DNA from: Heterobilharzia americana
Lineage: Eukaryota > Platyhelminthes > Trematoda > Strigeidida > Schistosomatidae
Reading direction: 5' to 3'
Assembly (NCBI GenBank): GCA_944470555.2
Contig: OX104132.1
Span: 5,093,755-5,157,754, forward strand
Length of the DNA stretch: 64,000 bases
Shown: positions 22,401 to 32,948 of the stretch, in pieces
How positions within the stretch are numbered: the first letter of the stretch is position 1
Layout: each line of letters starts with the position of its first letter
Notes under the pieces: generated by a model
The model's database searches: none
Seen by the model: only the letters and a program-made list of their open reading frames with translations
Told to the model about the DNA's origin: nothing
Position numbers and translations under genes: made by a program

Positions 22401-23261
22401 CCTTTTACCTGTACACATGGTGGATACTATTGGGGAAAACTATGAGACACAAATATTTAGCCATTTGAGATTGATGTTGTTACTTTATTCACATGGTTAG
22501 CTTTCCATGAAATTGTTTGTGTGATATTTATTTGAGTGTAATCTTTCAACTGATGGTCATGGTAAACTTTCTAAACACACTGCAACAGGGTCCTTGGGTA
22601 AGTTTGAAGTGTATTTCTATCAGCATTTGAGTTGACTTCGAGGAATAGGTCACGTCAGGCAAACATGGTTTCTCAGTGTATATCAGAGACTTTAAGACAA
22701 GAAGATTGTTCCTAGTGATTCATATTGACAAAACGTATGAAATATTTACATCTTTCTAATAAACCATCAAGAACTATTGAAATAAGCTGGACATGTTACG
22801 GATTTCACTTATCACTAAGTTACATCTTCACTCCTACACTCACAAAACCTATCTGTTGCAGAAACACTTTCAACACAGTAGTCGCTTTAGTAACTTATCA
22901 CCATGTTATTCTACTCCAATGCTTGTTGCTTCCCCAGTCAAATTCAAACAGTGGAATATTTGAGTAAATGATGCGATCAGTGCTTCAACTAGAAGTTGGT
23001 TATCAGTTCCAATTTTTTTTTGATAGGCGATTTGTTTGACATAAATTACAGATTTTGAAATTTGACATAATCACCAATGTTATTGGCGAATATCGTCAAC
23101 TCGAGTCGAAACAGACCAGAAGAATGAAACATCACTCTCTATTGGGTAGAGGAATGTAATTGTGACTGAGTTTAACACTTCTGATCTATTCAACTTAGTC
23201 AAATTGATCAGTGTTCTAATATCCTGTTTTTTGGTTGTTTCAGGGATACGGCAGACGCTAA
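7366..23261 (+). CDS. Micro-exon gene A: short secreted peptide, 10 or more exons
   Basis: This gene is assembled from splice signals. Exons: 7,366-7,426; 9,105-9,114; 12,517-12,528; 12,810-12,821; 15,217-15,237; 15,645-15,666; 20,888-20,905; 21,501-21,509; 22,589-22,597; 23,244-23,261. Phases run 0>1, 1>2, 2>2, 2>2, 2>2, 2>0, then 0>0, with no internal stop. The product is about 63 aa. It has an N-terminal signal peptide (MMHF, then a SIILILAAIF core), a small glycine-rich body, an NGT N-glycosylation sequon made by a single 9-nt exon, and the C-terminus GYGRR. Nearly all introns begin GTAAGT or GTGAGT. A 30-nt exon present in gene B is frame-broken here (19,932-19,959) and must be skipped. 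This layout is the defining pattern of schistosome micro-exon genes, whose products are secreted in intramammalian stages. I cannot assign a MEG number. Confidence 0.75.
7755..9045 (+). repeat. Partial tandem duplication inside gene A intron 1
   Basis: A segment at about 7,755-7,910 recurs, diverged, at about 8,880-9,045 in the same direction, about 1.1 kb apart. D2 has only one copy (about 49,140-49,320). Either D1 duplicated the segment or D2 lost it by recombination between the two repeats. Confidence 0.65.
8144..8152 (+). other. Possible optional 9-nt micro-exon, gene A only
   Basis: AATATGGGG sits between an acceptor-like AATTCAATTAG and GTAAGTGT. Nine nt keeps the phase-1 frame open (K-Y-G). 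It lies in the 1.1 kb that D2 lacks, so there is no second copy to support it. Confidence 0.3.
9105..9114 (+). other. Gene A exon 2 (10 nt)
   Basis: TAAATGCTGG between TTCTCTTTCAG and GTAAGTTC. Ten nt shifts phase 1 to phase 2. Exon and sites are identical in D2 (49,379-49,388). Confidence 0.75.
12224..12235 (+). pseudogene. Gene A exon 3a site, acceptor damaged
   Basis: TGGCAGAGGAGG followed by GTGAGT, but the acceptor AAG of the sister units reads ATG here. An internal AG at 12,228-12,229 could still give a 6-nt exon (AGGAGG), which would keep the frame. Confidence 0.45.
12517..12528 (+). other. Gene A exon 3b (12 nt)
   Basis: GACCAGTAGAAA between CTTTATCTTTCAAG and GTGAGTTC. In phase 2 it reads T-S-R plus split codons, with no stop. 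The sequence differs from the other two units while the sites are kept. Confidence 0.65.
12810..12821 (+). other. Gene A exon 3c (12 nt)
   Basis: TGGCAGAGGAGG between CTTTATCTTTCAAG and GTGAGTTTC, in phase 2 (G-R-G plus split codons). Confidence 0.65.
15217..15237 (+). other. Gene A exon 4 (21 nt)
   Basis: Acceptor TTTCTGAATGTTACAG, donor GTGAGTATG. Phase 2 to phase 2, reading G-P-S-V-G-Q. D2 has the same exon with one change, P to L. Confidence 0.75.
15645..15666 (+). other. Gene A exon 5 (22 nt)
   Basis: Strong acceptor TCTTCTGATTCTTCTTATAG, donor GTAAGTTG. Reads T-L-H-L-G-E-R-L and moves phase 2 to phase 0. D2 keeps the length but has six base changes confined to two codons. Confidence 0.78.
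16259..16270 (+). repeat. Target-site duplication, left copy (right copy 18,910-18,921)
   Basis: ATTTCATGACAA occurs on both sides of the RTE insertion. D2 has the site once, uninterrupted, at about 55,940-55,951. The exact length (10-12 bp) is uncertain because the AAT tail abuts it. Confidence 0.85.
16271..18909 (+). mobile_element. RTE/SR2-like element inserted in gene A, 5'-truncated, intact RT frame
   Basis: A 2.64-kb insertion absent from D2, flanked by a 10-12 bp target-site duplication and ending in an (AAT)n tail. The first codon of the insertion already reads in frame (CYAPTN, an endonuclease motif), so the 5' end was lost on insertion, as is common in target-primed reverse transcription. 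It lies in the intron between gene A exon 5 and exon 7, in the sense direction. Confidence 0.92.
16376..18892 (+). CDS. RTE-type endonuclease/reverse transcriptase polyprotein, N-terminally truncated
   Basis: 838 aa from the first Met; the frame is open for 35 more codons back to 16,271. The partial endonuclease has GDMNA at residues 2-6 and the catalytic S-D-H at 97-99; its N-terminal third, including GTWNVRT, is missing. RT motifs: FEKAFDSVD (catalytic D480 or nearby D474), GVKQGC at 530-535, and F-A-D-D at 574-577. A short His4-Gln5 run lies at 618-626. The C-terminal part (GHALRRP, GRPRVTWRR) is the usual basic tail of this clade. RT function looks plausible. Nicking is doubtful because the endonuclease is incomplete, and the normal promoter is absent. 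Confidence 0.92.
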   Translation: MGDMNAKLGGDNTGRELTMGREALGEMNENGELFAEFCAFNDLVIGGSVFRHKDIHKATWISPDGHTKNQIDFISISRKWRRSLLNTRSRRGADVGSDHYLVQGTFQIKLKAFKEAGDRPQFKYNTRKLKDETTKEIFKAAIKTKWETSSNIPEETCVEEHWKSLKAMWKETCTTVLGRKKKEDKEWISTDTWKLIEERRMVKKKINQCKDAQRQEELSTMYKTLDKEVKKSARNDKRHFYETLASEAEQAAGKRDLTTLYQITRLLSGKRPTQMKPIKDEEGNLITKEEKQRKRWADHFKKLLNRPPPALRPEIPPAAAELQVNNNPPTKMEVLNAIKLLKCGKAAGPDGIPPEALKTDAETTAAMLTPLLQKVWKEEKVPDDWKKGYLVKLPKKGDLSACKNWRGITLLSTPSKILSRIILERLRDALDSKLRPEQAGFRKYKSCADQIATLRIIIEQSIEWQSPLHLNFIDFEKAFDSVDREVIWKLLHYYGVPQTFIRLIQQLYEDATCQVIHNGKLSDAFEVKTGVKQGCLLSPMIFLIVVDWIMQQTVGSEKRGIHWTTEKNLEDLDFADDLCLMSHKLEDLQAKTNKLIEEAAKTGLQVNIEKTEVMKIPHHHHQQQQQTPITVNGRNLKEVTSFTYLGSTVSTTGGTDEDVKVRIGKARQAFISLKPVWRSSALSMRNKIRIFNTNVKSVLLYGSETWRVTKGISNKLQTFINNCLRSLLKIRWPEKISNKELWERTNQEPITQQICRKKWRWIGHALRRPTEDITRQALEWNPHGKRRVGRPRVTWRRSCEQEMRASGLSWNQVQKISENRGHWRRATEALCSTRNPRD
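19932..19959 (+). pseudogene. Gene A exon 6, frame-broken (28 nt instead of 30)
   Basis: Counterpart of gene B exon 56,949-56,978. The acceptor (TTCCACAG) and donor (GTGAGTTC) are intact, but two bases near the start are gone, so the exon opens with TAA in frame and no longer divides by three. If included it would stop translation at once; skipping restores the frame. Confidence 0.7.
20888..20905 (+). other. Gene A exon 7 (18 nt)
   Basis: R-S-S-D-Y-G, between TGTATTCATTTTTACAG and GTAAGTTTTT, phase 0. Five of 18 bases differ from D2, changing three codons, while the flanking introns are almost unchanged. Confidence 0.8.
21501..21509 (+). other. Gene A exon 8 (9 nt)
   Basis: AATGGCACT (N-G-T, a glycosylation sequon) between CCGCCTTTTCTTTATAAG and GTAAGTCAA. 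Identical in D2. Confidence 0.65.
22589..22597 (+). other. Gene A exon 9 (9 nt)
   Basis: GGTCCTTGG (G-P-W) between ACACACTGCAACAG and GTAAGTTTG. Identical in D2. The pyrimidine tract is weaker than at the other exons. Confidence 0.6.
23244..23261 (+). other. Gene A last exon (18 nt with stop)
   Basis: GGATACGGCAGACGCTAA after the strong acceptor TTTTTTGGTTGTTTCAG. It ends the frame with G-Y-G-R-R-stop. Confidence 0.75.
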
Positions 23262-23360
23262 ATTTGTACCTTTCTACCTGCTTACTGAAATCATAATAAT
23301 TGGACAGTTTTCTCATTATCATGATTTGTTAATGGCATATTTTTGACTATAATCCATTAA

Positions 23361-23366
23361 AATAAA
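23361..23366 (+). terminator. Polyadenylation signal, gene A
   Basis: AATAAA 100 bp after the stop codon. It is conserved in D2 at 60,388. Confidence 0.6.
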
Positions 23367-23845
23367 GGAGAGATCATGTCATTCAAACTTTTTCTAATTG
23401 TCTACAAAGCAACAAGCAACTCATGGATAAGCTGCTGAAAATAGTTTGTCTTCGTGCCATCTGTTCTGTGGATTATTAAATTCACATAACCAAACAGCTC
23501 ACCTTTGTCAAGGAGGGTGATGAAGTCACAGTGAAGTTTCATTCATATAAGTCGTAGTTAATTAATCACACATTCAAGGTGAAATCATTTTTGTCTATAA
23601 CAATACTTTGATACAGATCTGAGAGTTTCAATGAGATTTATTGATTTGGTGAGAAATATGCACAAATCGGTTACCACTGAATGACCGATCAAACTGCTTA
23701 ATTCTAATCACTTAACACTGACTTAAATCATTCGACCAAGCTTTTAAAATGGTTACTGTGGATGTAAGTTGACACTGCAGCTCACTGCATTTCAGTGTAA
23801 GATGCTGACAGTCAGTCAGCAAGAAGACTTGTTACATTGATTGAC

Positions 23846-24372
23846 GGAGCAAGTACTTTACTACAGTAATCTCATAATCCTAACTATATTTGTTCAGGTA
23901 TGGATAACAATCGATACATTCCATCCCATCGATTTCAAAAGAGAGTAAATTCACTCCTCCGAATCTCCAACTCCACTCACTTCTTCAAACATCCATGCAA
24001 TGGCCTACAAACATCAGTCACGCATTAATGATGTCGCAATGAAAGAAGAGAATCGACGGGGAGGATAAAATGTAGACAGAATACTTGTGAATTGCTTGCC
24101 TACTTCGCTTTGATTTCTTCCATTTTGTTGTTACCTTTATATATTTCTGTTTTGTTGTGCGAAAACATTGCCTGGATCCTCTTTAGAAGCATTTTATAAT
24201 AAATCGTTTCGCTCCAGCGTTTTGGGCAAAGGCATGGAAACCGATGTGTGAATAGAAAATTCATTGAAAATATAACAGTCAATAGGATATTCAAATCTAG
24301 AAGAGCCTTGAAATAGTCAAAGCTATTGTAAGTGTACGTCGGCCGACATAGTTTGCATATTTGTGACGGAAT
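23846..24372. other. Unique spacer, no gene seen
   Basis: This is sequence between the end of D1 and the next RTE tail. It contains only a short minus ORF (MNILLTVIFSMNFLF...) with no recognisable family. Confidence 0.5.
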
Positions 24373-26840
24373 ATTATTATATTATTTTATTATTAGTCCC
24401 CTGGGTTCGTAATGGTACATAGGACTTCAGTAGCACGTCTCCATCCCACTCTGTTCTCTGAAATCTTTTGAATCTGGCTCCACGACAGCCCAGAAGCTCT
24501 CATTTCCTCTTCGCACGATCTCCTCCATGTCACCCTCGGACGACTTACTCGTCGCTTCCCATGGAGATTCCACTCGATATCCTGGCCTGATGATTGATGT
24601 TCCCAGTCGGCCTTCTCAGTGCATGCTGAGTGCAGTACAGAAGATCTCCACACTGGTTTCAGGCTAATGAACGCCTATCTTGCTTTTCCGATTCTGACTT
24701 TGACATCCTCGTCTGTGCCACCTGTAGATGAAACAGTGTTTCCTAGATAGGTGAAGCAGGTTACTTCCTTTAAGTTTCTCCCGTTGGTGGTGACTGGGGT
24801 TTGTTGTTGTTGTTGGAGTTGTTGGTGCGGTATCTTCATCACTTCTGTCTTCTCTATATTCACCTGAAGTCCCGTCTTCGCTGCCCTGTCTCTTCTGTCA
24901 ACTTGTTAGTTTTCGCCTGTAGGTCTTCAAGTTTATATGACATCAGGCACAAGTCATCGGCGAAATCCAGATCTTCTAGGTTCTTTTCCGCAGTCCAGCC
25001 TATCTTCCTCTTCTAGCTCCCCCATCTAGTCCTGCTGCTTTCCCACATTTCAGTAGCTTTATGGCGTTCAGGACTTCCACTTTTGTTGGAGGATTTATGT
25101 TCACTTGTAATTCAGCGGCTGCAGGTGGTATTTCTGGACGAAGTGCAGGTGGTGGTCGATTCAAGAGCTTCTTGAAGTGGTCGGCCCATTGTTTACTATG
25201 TTTCTCTTCTTTTGTAATTAAATTTCCTTCTTCGTCTTTTATTGGTTTCGTCTGCGTTGATCTCTTCCCAGATCGACAGTAACCTGCTTATTTGATACAA
25301 TGTTGTCAGGTCTCTGTCTCTCCTACCAGCAGCCTGTTCTGCTTCACTTGCCAGTGTCTCGTAGAAGTGTCTTTAGTCTTTGCATGCACTCTTCTTCACT
25401 TCTTTGTCCAGTGTTTTACACAAGCTGTGCTCAGTTCCTCTTGTCGTTGAGCATCCTTGCACTGGTTTATCTTCTTCTTCACCATCTTCCTCTCTCTGCT
25501 CTATCAGCTTCCAGGTATCCGTCGAGATCCATTCCTTATCTTCTTTCTTCTTCCTGCCTGATACCGTTGTGCAGATCTCTTTCCAAATAGCTTTCAAAGA
25601 GTTCCAGTGTTCTTCCACACAGGTTTCTTCAGGGATGTTCCTCGATATCTCCCATTTTGTCTTGATGGCTGACTGTCGTGAAGATCTCCTTTGTAGTTTC
25701 ATCCTTCAGATTCCGAGTGTTGTACTTGAATTGAGGTCTATCACCAGCTTCCTTGAAGGCTTTCAACTTGATTTGGAAGGTTCTTTGCACTCGATAGTGC
25801 ATGCTGTGAACCACCTACATCTGCTCCCCTTCTGGACCTTGTGTCAAGTAAGCTGCGTCTTCACTTTCTCTAGATTCAGATCAAGTCGATCTGATTTTTA
25901 GAGTACTGTGTCAACCTCTTGAAATCGAATCCATGTCACCTAGTGAATATCCTTGCGCTTAAACACACTACCTCCAATCACCAAATCGTTGAATGCACAG
26001 AATGCTGCAAATAATTCTACCTTGTCGTTCATCACCTCACCGAGCGCTTCTCGACTCATGGTTAGTTCACTTTCTGTTTCTGTGTTGTCCGCTACCAGTT
26101 CGCCATTCATGTCACCCCAGTCATTAGAATTTTCATGACGCCAACCGAGGTCTTGTCCAGTGTTGATTGCAGTTGCCTGTAGAATTAATCCTTCTCCTGT
26201 TGGTCTGCATTATTTGTAGGTGCATAGCGTGACACTGAATCGTTGTGACTTTCCTTCCTTTTGAGTTGAATGTTGCTGTCATGATCCTGTAGGAGGAGAT
26301 TGGTTCCCACTGTATGAGAGAAAGCCTTCGATCCTCTTGGAGACATCATGATAGCTACTCGAAAACTCAGTGTGCTGTGTTCGTGGTTGTCGTCTGGGTG
26401 ACAATATCGGAGTAGATTATTGACTCATCTCCAGTTGACAGTTTGCACAGTCCACTTCCATTCCATCTGCTTTCACAGATTCCTTGCAGATTCCTAACAC
26501 TTCAATGCTATACACTCTCATCTCTTTTACAATCTGGGCAGCCTTGCTAGCCAACTTCAAACTATGTTCGGACATTCCATGTCCCCACTTTTACTTTCGC
26601 TTTCATCGAGGGAGGGAAGACACATCAGCCAATCGGCTTGCTGAAGGCTTTCACCAAACGGCGTCATTTCGCCTCTCCGATTCCAGTGAGGAATGAGTTT
26701 ATTTTTATTTTCTATATTTTGTTTGTGCTTTGAAGTTTCTTGAGCGGTTGGATTGGTTTTACGGGGTGCGGTTGCTAGCTTTATTCCCAACCTCCCTCAT
26801 TATCTGGGTTTATGACCAGCCAGTAACTAGTGAACTAGTT
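24373..26840 (-). mobile_element. RTE/SR2-like copy with internal deletions
   Basis: On the minus strand it runs from the 5' end near 26,840 (the ACTAGT motif region) through the endonuclease to an ATT-rich tail (read as AAT repeats) at 24,373-24,395. Compared with the intact copy it lacks the central RT region (join near 25,020) and about 240 bp near 24,630. The frame is also broken elsewhere. It cannot move by itself. Confidence 0.85.
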
Positions 26841-29077
26841 GAACAGGGGAGGTAACGTTGGAATATACCATCTGATATCTTACTGTCCTTCCCATTTATC
26901 GAGAAACTGAGTAGTCATCAAGAGGGAGAATCTGAAGGTTATTGTTCAGGCGTCCATATGTAGTTCAGGTTATATCAAGTAGTCCCTGTAAGTGAGATAA
27001 AAATCTAGTCAGTAGTAGTGTCGGGTTGCTGATTTGGTTGACTTCAAAGCTTCATGTTACTTACTAATAATGAGTAGCATAATTGTGCTCTTTATCAATA
27101 TGACAATCCACAACAAATCATTGTGCATCGGTTAACATTCTATAATAATGGAATCCTCGAAACTTCATGATCGTATTGTACTCCCTTACCTTGTTTCTCT
27201 GTGCTCTGTTCCCCTCGAACACTTGCTTTCTACCCTGCCATGTGAATCCGGATGTTTTCGACATTTTCAACCCAGATCTGCATTGGACACATTTCTACTG
27301 CTTGACTTTTGTTGTTGACAGCCTTCTCACCAAGTGTTTTGGAAGGTGATAATCTAACAGAAACCTCACGATATTCGGTTTTCATCGATGAGTCATCATT
27401 GATACTGTGCTCTAAAGCAATTCGATGTTTCTTGATATTATGCGCCAGTCAAGGTGAGAGTTTGGTTTATTTGTCGACGTGTCAATCGATCGTTTGCCTT
27501 ACAAATATTCGAGGAAATCATTCACAGATGACGTTAAGAAAACCTTGTTTCGAGAAAGAGCAAGTGATTGAATTCCCAGTCGAGTGCATGAATACGCAAT
27601 AAACTCAGGCTGAAAACAGATTAGCTAAGAAGAAAGAGAACTTCCTTAAATACGATTCTACCGGTTCCCAGTACTAACCGCTGGTCACAAATAATTGAAC
27701 AATGGATCCTCGCTACAATCACAGCCAATTCAGCTGGAAGGAGGCAATCGACACAATTCTCTACACCGCACTTTTGTGCTTGTTGGCACTCGTAAGAAAG
27801 GGATATCTGCAACCTCAAGTAAACTGATGTCCTGTGAAAGATATCAACCACAAATTACAGTATTGATACTAGCGAGGTGACCGCTGTGGTATTCGGAAGG
27901 TCGGTGATCTCCATTCGCACTGCATTACATTCATGAATACAAGTATGTGTGTATGTAATGTGATGATACGAGAAATGTAGCAGTCAAAAGTGTTTCGAAT
28001 TCATCAGAAGACATAAAGATGAAATGAGAGTTTAATTAGGCTGAGTATGATGATTAGGGTGAAGATAGTGGATGAACGGAGGCATCTGCGTCATTGACAT
28101 CGACTCCAAACAATATCACCTAGTCTCCAACAACTCTTTTTAGTTGTCTCGCAGGTCCAGCTAAGTGAGGAAGTCTTCATTTCACTACAAGGCTGAGACC
28201 AACTGACGGAGACGTGATTAAATGATGCCATATTTTATTCCGGCCACCTATCACCTTATTGCTATCCCAGTCCACTGCAGCTAACGTTGTCGAAGTGAAC
28301 AGATGGCTACTAAAATGCTTATAATATGTGTCACACTTCATTCGCTTGATCAAATATGGATTGGTTGACTGATTGATTGTCAGATACAATTTCATGTGAG
28401 ACCTTCAGATGGTGACTCGCTCAACTCGTGCTTATATTATGCAATTTATTCTCAAGCATGATGTGAATAATTTAAGATAGAATGTCTGTGGATGGTCACT
28501 ATGTATATGGTATTCTAATGAACCCTGAGTTCACTACAGTAATGATCATATTGTATGCCATTTCGGTCACCACAAATTTCTCATTTCCTGAATGCACTGC
28601 AATTCCCTCCTTTTGTTTACATGCATACACATATAGTCACAGACAGGTACGTATAACGCCGGTTTTACCGTTTCACTGACTGCCTTTCTCATACCTACTC
28701 ATCAGTCAGATACCTCACTCAACTGGTGCTCACATACTTCTTTCTGTAGCAGCTAGACCCATATCCTAGCAACCGCACCGATAGATTAATGGGGATATTA
28801 ACCAACTCAATATTTGATGCGGAGATGTGGGTTCATAGAAAATGTCATTCGACCAAATTTCATGCTTCTCAACATTGACAGACAAGGCAAGTCTAGAATT
28901 ACTTGTAACAAATCTCTTCATTTATCTCCAGCTCACCGTTGAGCTGGACAATATCACAATATCACACTTCATATGATAATGAACAATAAATTCTGTCTGA
29001 ATGTCAATCACACAAGTGATGCTCTTCTACTCTACGATACATCTAATATATCAAGTAAAATAAGATAAAATTGTATG
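26841..29077. other. Unique stretch, no gene established
   Basis: There is no match to other parts of the window. A weak exon-like site (GTTGTTGACAG, then 24 nt, then GTGATAATC) ends near 27,347, but nothing around it gives a gene. Short ORFs at 27,309-27,602 and 28,482-28,679 have no recognisable features. Confidence 0.4.
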
Positions 29078-29185
29078 TGAATGATGTCCCCAAATGGTCT
29101 TCTCAGTGTATGCACAATCCAGTCGATCTCCACTTCTTGCTTCCGCATATTCGTTGGGCAATAGGTTGTTGGTTGGTTACTTCGT

Positions 29186-29408
<223 letters not shown>

Positions 29409-29760
29409 TAACCAGCCAGCCAACCAGAGTTCCTTGTTGCTTATTCTTATTACTCTGGCCATCTTATCTGATCTTCAGTATCCAGTGAGCGTAGACGGCA
29501 GCTGTTGTTGTATGTCTGCAGATTGTTGGAAATGCTTTTAGTAACGCGCCAAGTCTCTGAAGGATATAGAAGCAGAGACTGACTTGAGTGGGACTGTAGT
29601 TGGAAATCTGGATCTTGTTGTTTATGCTGAGTGGAGTGAATTAGATCTCCACATAGATTTCAGATTAGTGTAGGAAGTCCTGTCTCGCTGTCTTCCCTAT
29701 TCTGGCTGACTTCGACATCCTCATCTGTGCCTGTGTCGCTTGTAGCTGAGATGATTCTGC

Positions 29761-29870
29761 CTAGGTAGGTAGGCAGGTGAGTAGATAGGTGTGTGCATGT
29801 GTGTAGGTATGTAGGTAGGTAATACTGGGGTGGTAGGTAGGTGTGTGGTGTCCAGGTAGGTAGGTTTGCA
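29761..29870. repeat. Imperfect TAGG-type tetranucleotide repeat
   Basis: GTAGGTAGG-like runs mixed with GTGTGCATGTGT, inside the same RTE fragment. Confidence 0.8.
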
Positions 29871-30310
29871 GGTAAGTAATAAAGTGAAAGAGACAGCTTC
29901 GTTTGGATTTCTCCCGTTGATGTCGATTGGTACGTGATGTTGTTGTTGCTTGGGTATATTCCTCACCTTTGTCTTCTCTACATTCACCTGAAGGACTTGC
30001 CGTGATCGATGCTCTGCCTCGCCTCTTCTGCCAACTTGTTAGTTTTCGCCTGTAAATCTTCAACTTTGTGCCACACAAGACATCACAGTTAAATGATCAT
30101 CGACGAAATACAAATCTTCTAGGATCTTCGTCTTTTTGTCGATCAAACAGCGTGTGCCCATCTTCTCACAGCTCCCAACAACAATCTCTTGAATGATTCA
30201 GTCCAGTCAAGTCAACCACAATCGGGAAGATCATCGGTGATGGTAGGCGGCAACCTTGCTTCACTCCTTCCTGTCTTCATATTTCAAAGGCATCACTCAG
30301 CTTTCCGTCA

Positions 30311-31861
30311 AACAATAGCGTTTCGAAAGCCTTACTAGATACATACATAAGATGTTTCACTCACTGTATTTAGTACGCTTGACAAATTTGAACAGAGCAT
30401 GAAGAACTAAATGTTTAGACTGACATTGTATCATTTTACCCCATGAATATTCATCAGCTGAGCACAGTGAAGAATTAAATTGGTTATCGGAACAAAAATA
30501 AAGAATCACAAGCTTCGATTCATTGTGTTGTATTAGTTAAGTTGATGCGAAATTAGAGAATCGAAAGTAATGAGAAGGTAGAAGGTGAATAAAGTCACTT
30601 CTAATCCACTTGTAGTGTAATAAACGTGACAAGTGTTATTCGAAAAGGGGTGAGGAAGTGAAAGAAAACAAGCAAATAACGATAGATGGCAAATTGTGTA
30701 ACACAAAAAGGAATGCAATCCATAGGATTGGGAACAACGCAATCACCTGAAATGCGTAGGTGAGTAAGATCAGGAATGATGTAGTTAGAACCAAGCAAGA
30801 TCAAGTGACAATCTTCATGAAAGCGAGACATTGACCAACGTCTCTTCCTACTTGCATAGTTCTGATTGAAAGTGGTTTAAAATGTAGTGTGATGATTGTG
30901 TTTGGAGATTTGACCGCATGCCATAAACCTACTGCTTGGTGGGTTAGTGAACAGGGTTCCCGTGTTCCAAGTGATGTTTTATGGGTAAGATACGCAACAT
31001 CGGAGTGCAGAAAAATTCGTATGGAATGAAACAACACTGGGTGATATGGGTTGGAATTTGTCACCCCTAGAATGCAAATACGCCTTGCCAGTGAGTGGTG
31101 AACAGCACGAAATCTAGTTGGAGGAGGACTTCTTGCCAACTGACTCCAATCAGATAACCCTATATAGACTCTTTATGCAATCCACATAATTGAAGCATTA
31201 ACCACACACTAATCCGAAATAATGTCTGCTCTGCAACGTAATCAAAGTTCATATGCATGTAAACAAGCTAGATTACCCTATTCAAATCATTTTCGCTACA
31301 GTCATATACATCCGCTTCTAAAAGCACTCAAAATCAAATTCTCATCCTCAACTTATTGTTCAATTATTGATACTTCATTATAATTTACAGATTTTCGTTT
31401 CTATTCTCTTCAACAGTTGAATCATATTATTATGTTGCAAATGAAGTTGAAATGAAAAGTGCATATTTTCGCTGCAAATTCACACTCTGCTCCTCCTCCT
31501 GCCCATTTTTGTGGTTACCTGTTCTCCCTAAATCTAGGTTGCAGCAACGATTCCACTTGTTACGTCTACACTTTTTCAGTTACATCTGTCAGACATATGC
31601 AGCCATTGTGTTATCTTATCATCTTTATGAATTTTGATAGGGTAATTACAAGACGAAGTCTATCTGAACAATGTGATGTATTCGTGCAATACATTTCGAA
31701 CAATCTGATCACACACTTACTTGTCAAGTCAATATTTATTAAACCGAGAAGTGGGTTCACAAGTACAACAATTAAAACAATAGGGGAGTAAAATTAAGAA
31801 AGATGAGAACAAACAGGAAGTGACATAATTGATCCTAATCTCGGTAGGAAAACAAAGTTCA
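30311..31861. other. Unique stretch, no gene seen
   Basis: Only short ORFs on either strand (for example 30,801-31,139 minus and 31,452-31,791 plus), without known motifs or supporting splice sites. Confidence 0.4.
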
Positions 31862-32520
31862 TCAATGTAGGTGTAGTGTAAGAATAGGCTGTTTTTGTAC
31901 ACATAAAGGTTGTTTACATTTGTGCATGTCTATGGCTTCCTCAAATCTCAGAATGCATCCCTGACTTTTTCTATATAAAACTTTGGGAGCTGTTTGAACA
32001 TTAATTTCGTGACCTGTTTCTATGATATGTTTAGCTATATATGAAGAGGATCGTCTCCCACCAGCGTTTATCACTGTTTCACACTCCATTTTGAAGCTAT
32101 TTAGATGTACATGTTCTCCTACCTTCAACTGGATGGCTCGATTACTCGATTACTTGACCTCTACAACGGTTTATAAACTTCATCGGATATCCATTTTCCA
32201 TAAGTGCTTTGTTCAGTAATTTGATGTCTTCATCCATCTATTAAACAGGCATTTTATAGACCTCGCCTGTATTGGATTGGACAAAAACTGTGAAAATTCA
32301 GGTATTGTCCTGTCCATGTAGGTTTTCTGTAAACTGCTCTTCTTATTGAACCATCTTCTCGTCGACTGAGGGGTAAATCTAGGAATGGCAGTTGATTATT
32401 ATTCTCTTTCTCACAAGTCAGGCTGATATGAGTTTGTGCGGCATGAAGTCTATCTAGTAGACAACTCAAATCCTCATGCCTCTCACAAATCACTATGATG
32501 TCATCAACACATCTCTTGTA
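31862..32520 (-). pseudogene. Penelope-like element relic (RT C-terminal part)
   Basis: Minus-strand reading shows the RT catalytic motif as CVDDIIVICERHED (about 32,460-32,515), then LPFLDLPLSRREDGS and VYRKPTWTGQYLNFHS, which are typical of Penelope-like RTs. A second frame at 31,862-32,128 resembles the region toward the GIY-YIG endonuclease (YIAKHIIETGH). The two frames are separated by a frameshift and missing sequence, so it is dead. Family identity rests on motif memory. Confidence 0.7.
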
Positions 32521-32948
32521 CTGATGCTGTTGAAGAGCAATAAGTGGTGTGAATCATCAATCTTTTCCATTTACCACAAATCTTTGCATTCATTTCACAA
32601 CTTACATGTCCCATTCATCGAACAATAGTACACATGATTTTCATCCCTCTAATAAAATGATATTTCTTAGTATGTATCATTCTGTAAGCAGTTCAGTTTG
32701 TTGATGACTAACGGAGACATTGTGTAGACCTGTAGACAACAAATAAGTGCCGTCACATATCATCATCCACATGACTAATGATAATAATAATAATCTCCTT
32801 GATCTTTTGAATATAGTGGTAATATTGAAATAAAATAAACTCAGGAAGCAATAAATGAGCTCGTTGAAATGTTGTTTATTGGTGTAGTTGGTTAGTTAAC
32901 AAAATTTTTGATATATTTTATGATATCCTATTCAATACATTCAACTTG
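32518..32948 (+). repeat. Flank shared by three RTE loci
   Basis: The same about 420 bp lies upstream of the RTE copies at 45,723 (same direction, 45,300-45,722) and 2,648 (inverse, to about 3,070). It is absent upstream of the copy ending at 26,840, so it is probably co-duplicated flank, not RTE 5' sequence. Confidence 0.7.

Larger units (their letters stand above)
5990..23845 (+). repeat. Segmental duplication unit D1
   Basis: Sequence from about 5,990 to 23,845 is collinear with 47,385-60,868, near-identical over hundreds of bases at a time. D1 is longer for three visible reasons: the RTE insertion (16,271-18,909), an extra about 1.1 kb at 7.8-8.9 kb, and two extra copies of a 293-bp unit at 12.2-13.05 kb. 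Homology stops abruptly after the shared motif CAGTCAGTCAGCAAGAAGAC at the distal end. Confidence 0.92.

Noticed and set aside
27309..27347. 24-nt exon-like site ending at 27,347 as part of another micro-exon gene
   Set aside because: The donor GTGATA is weak, there is no second copy, and no neighbouring exons fit.
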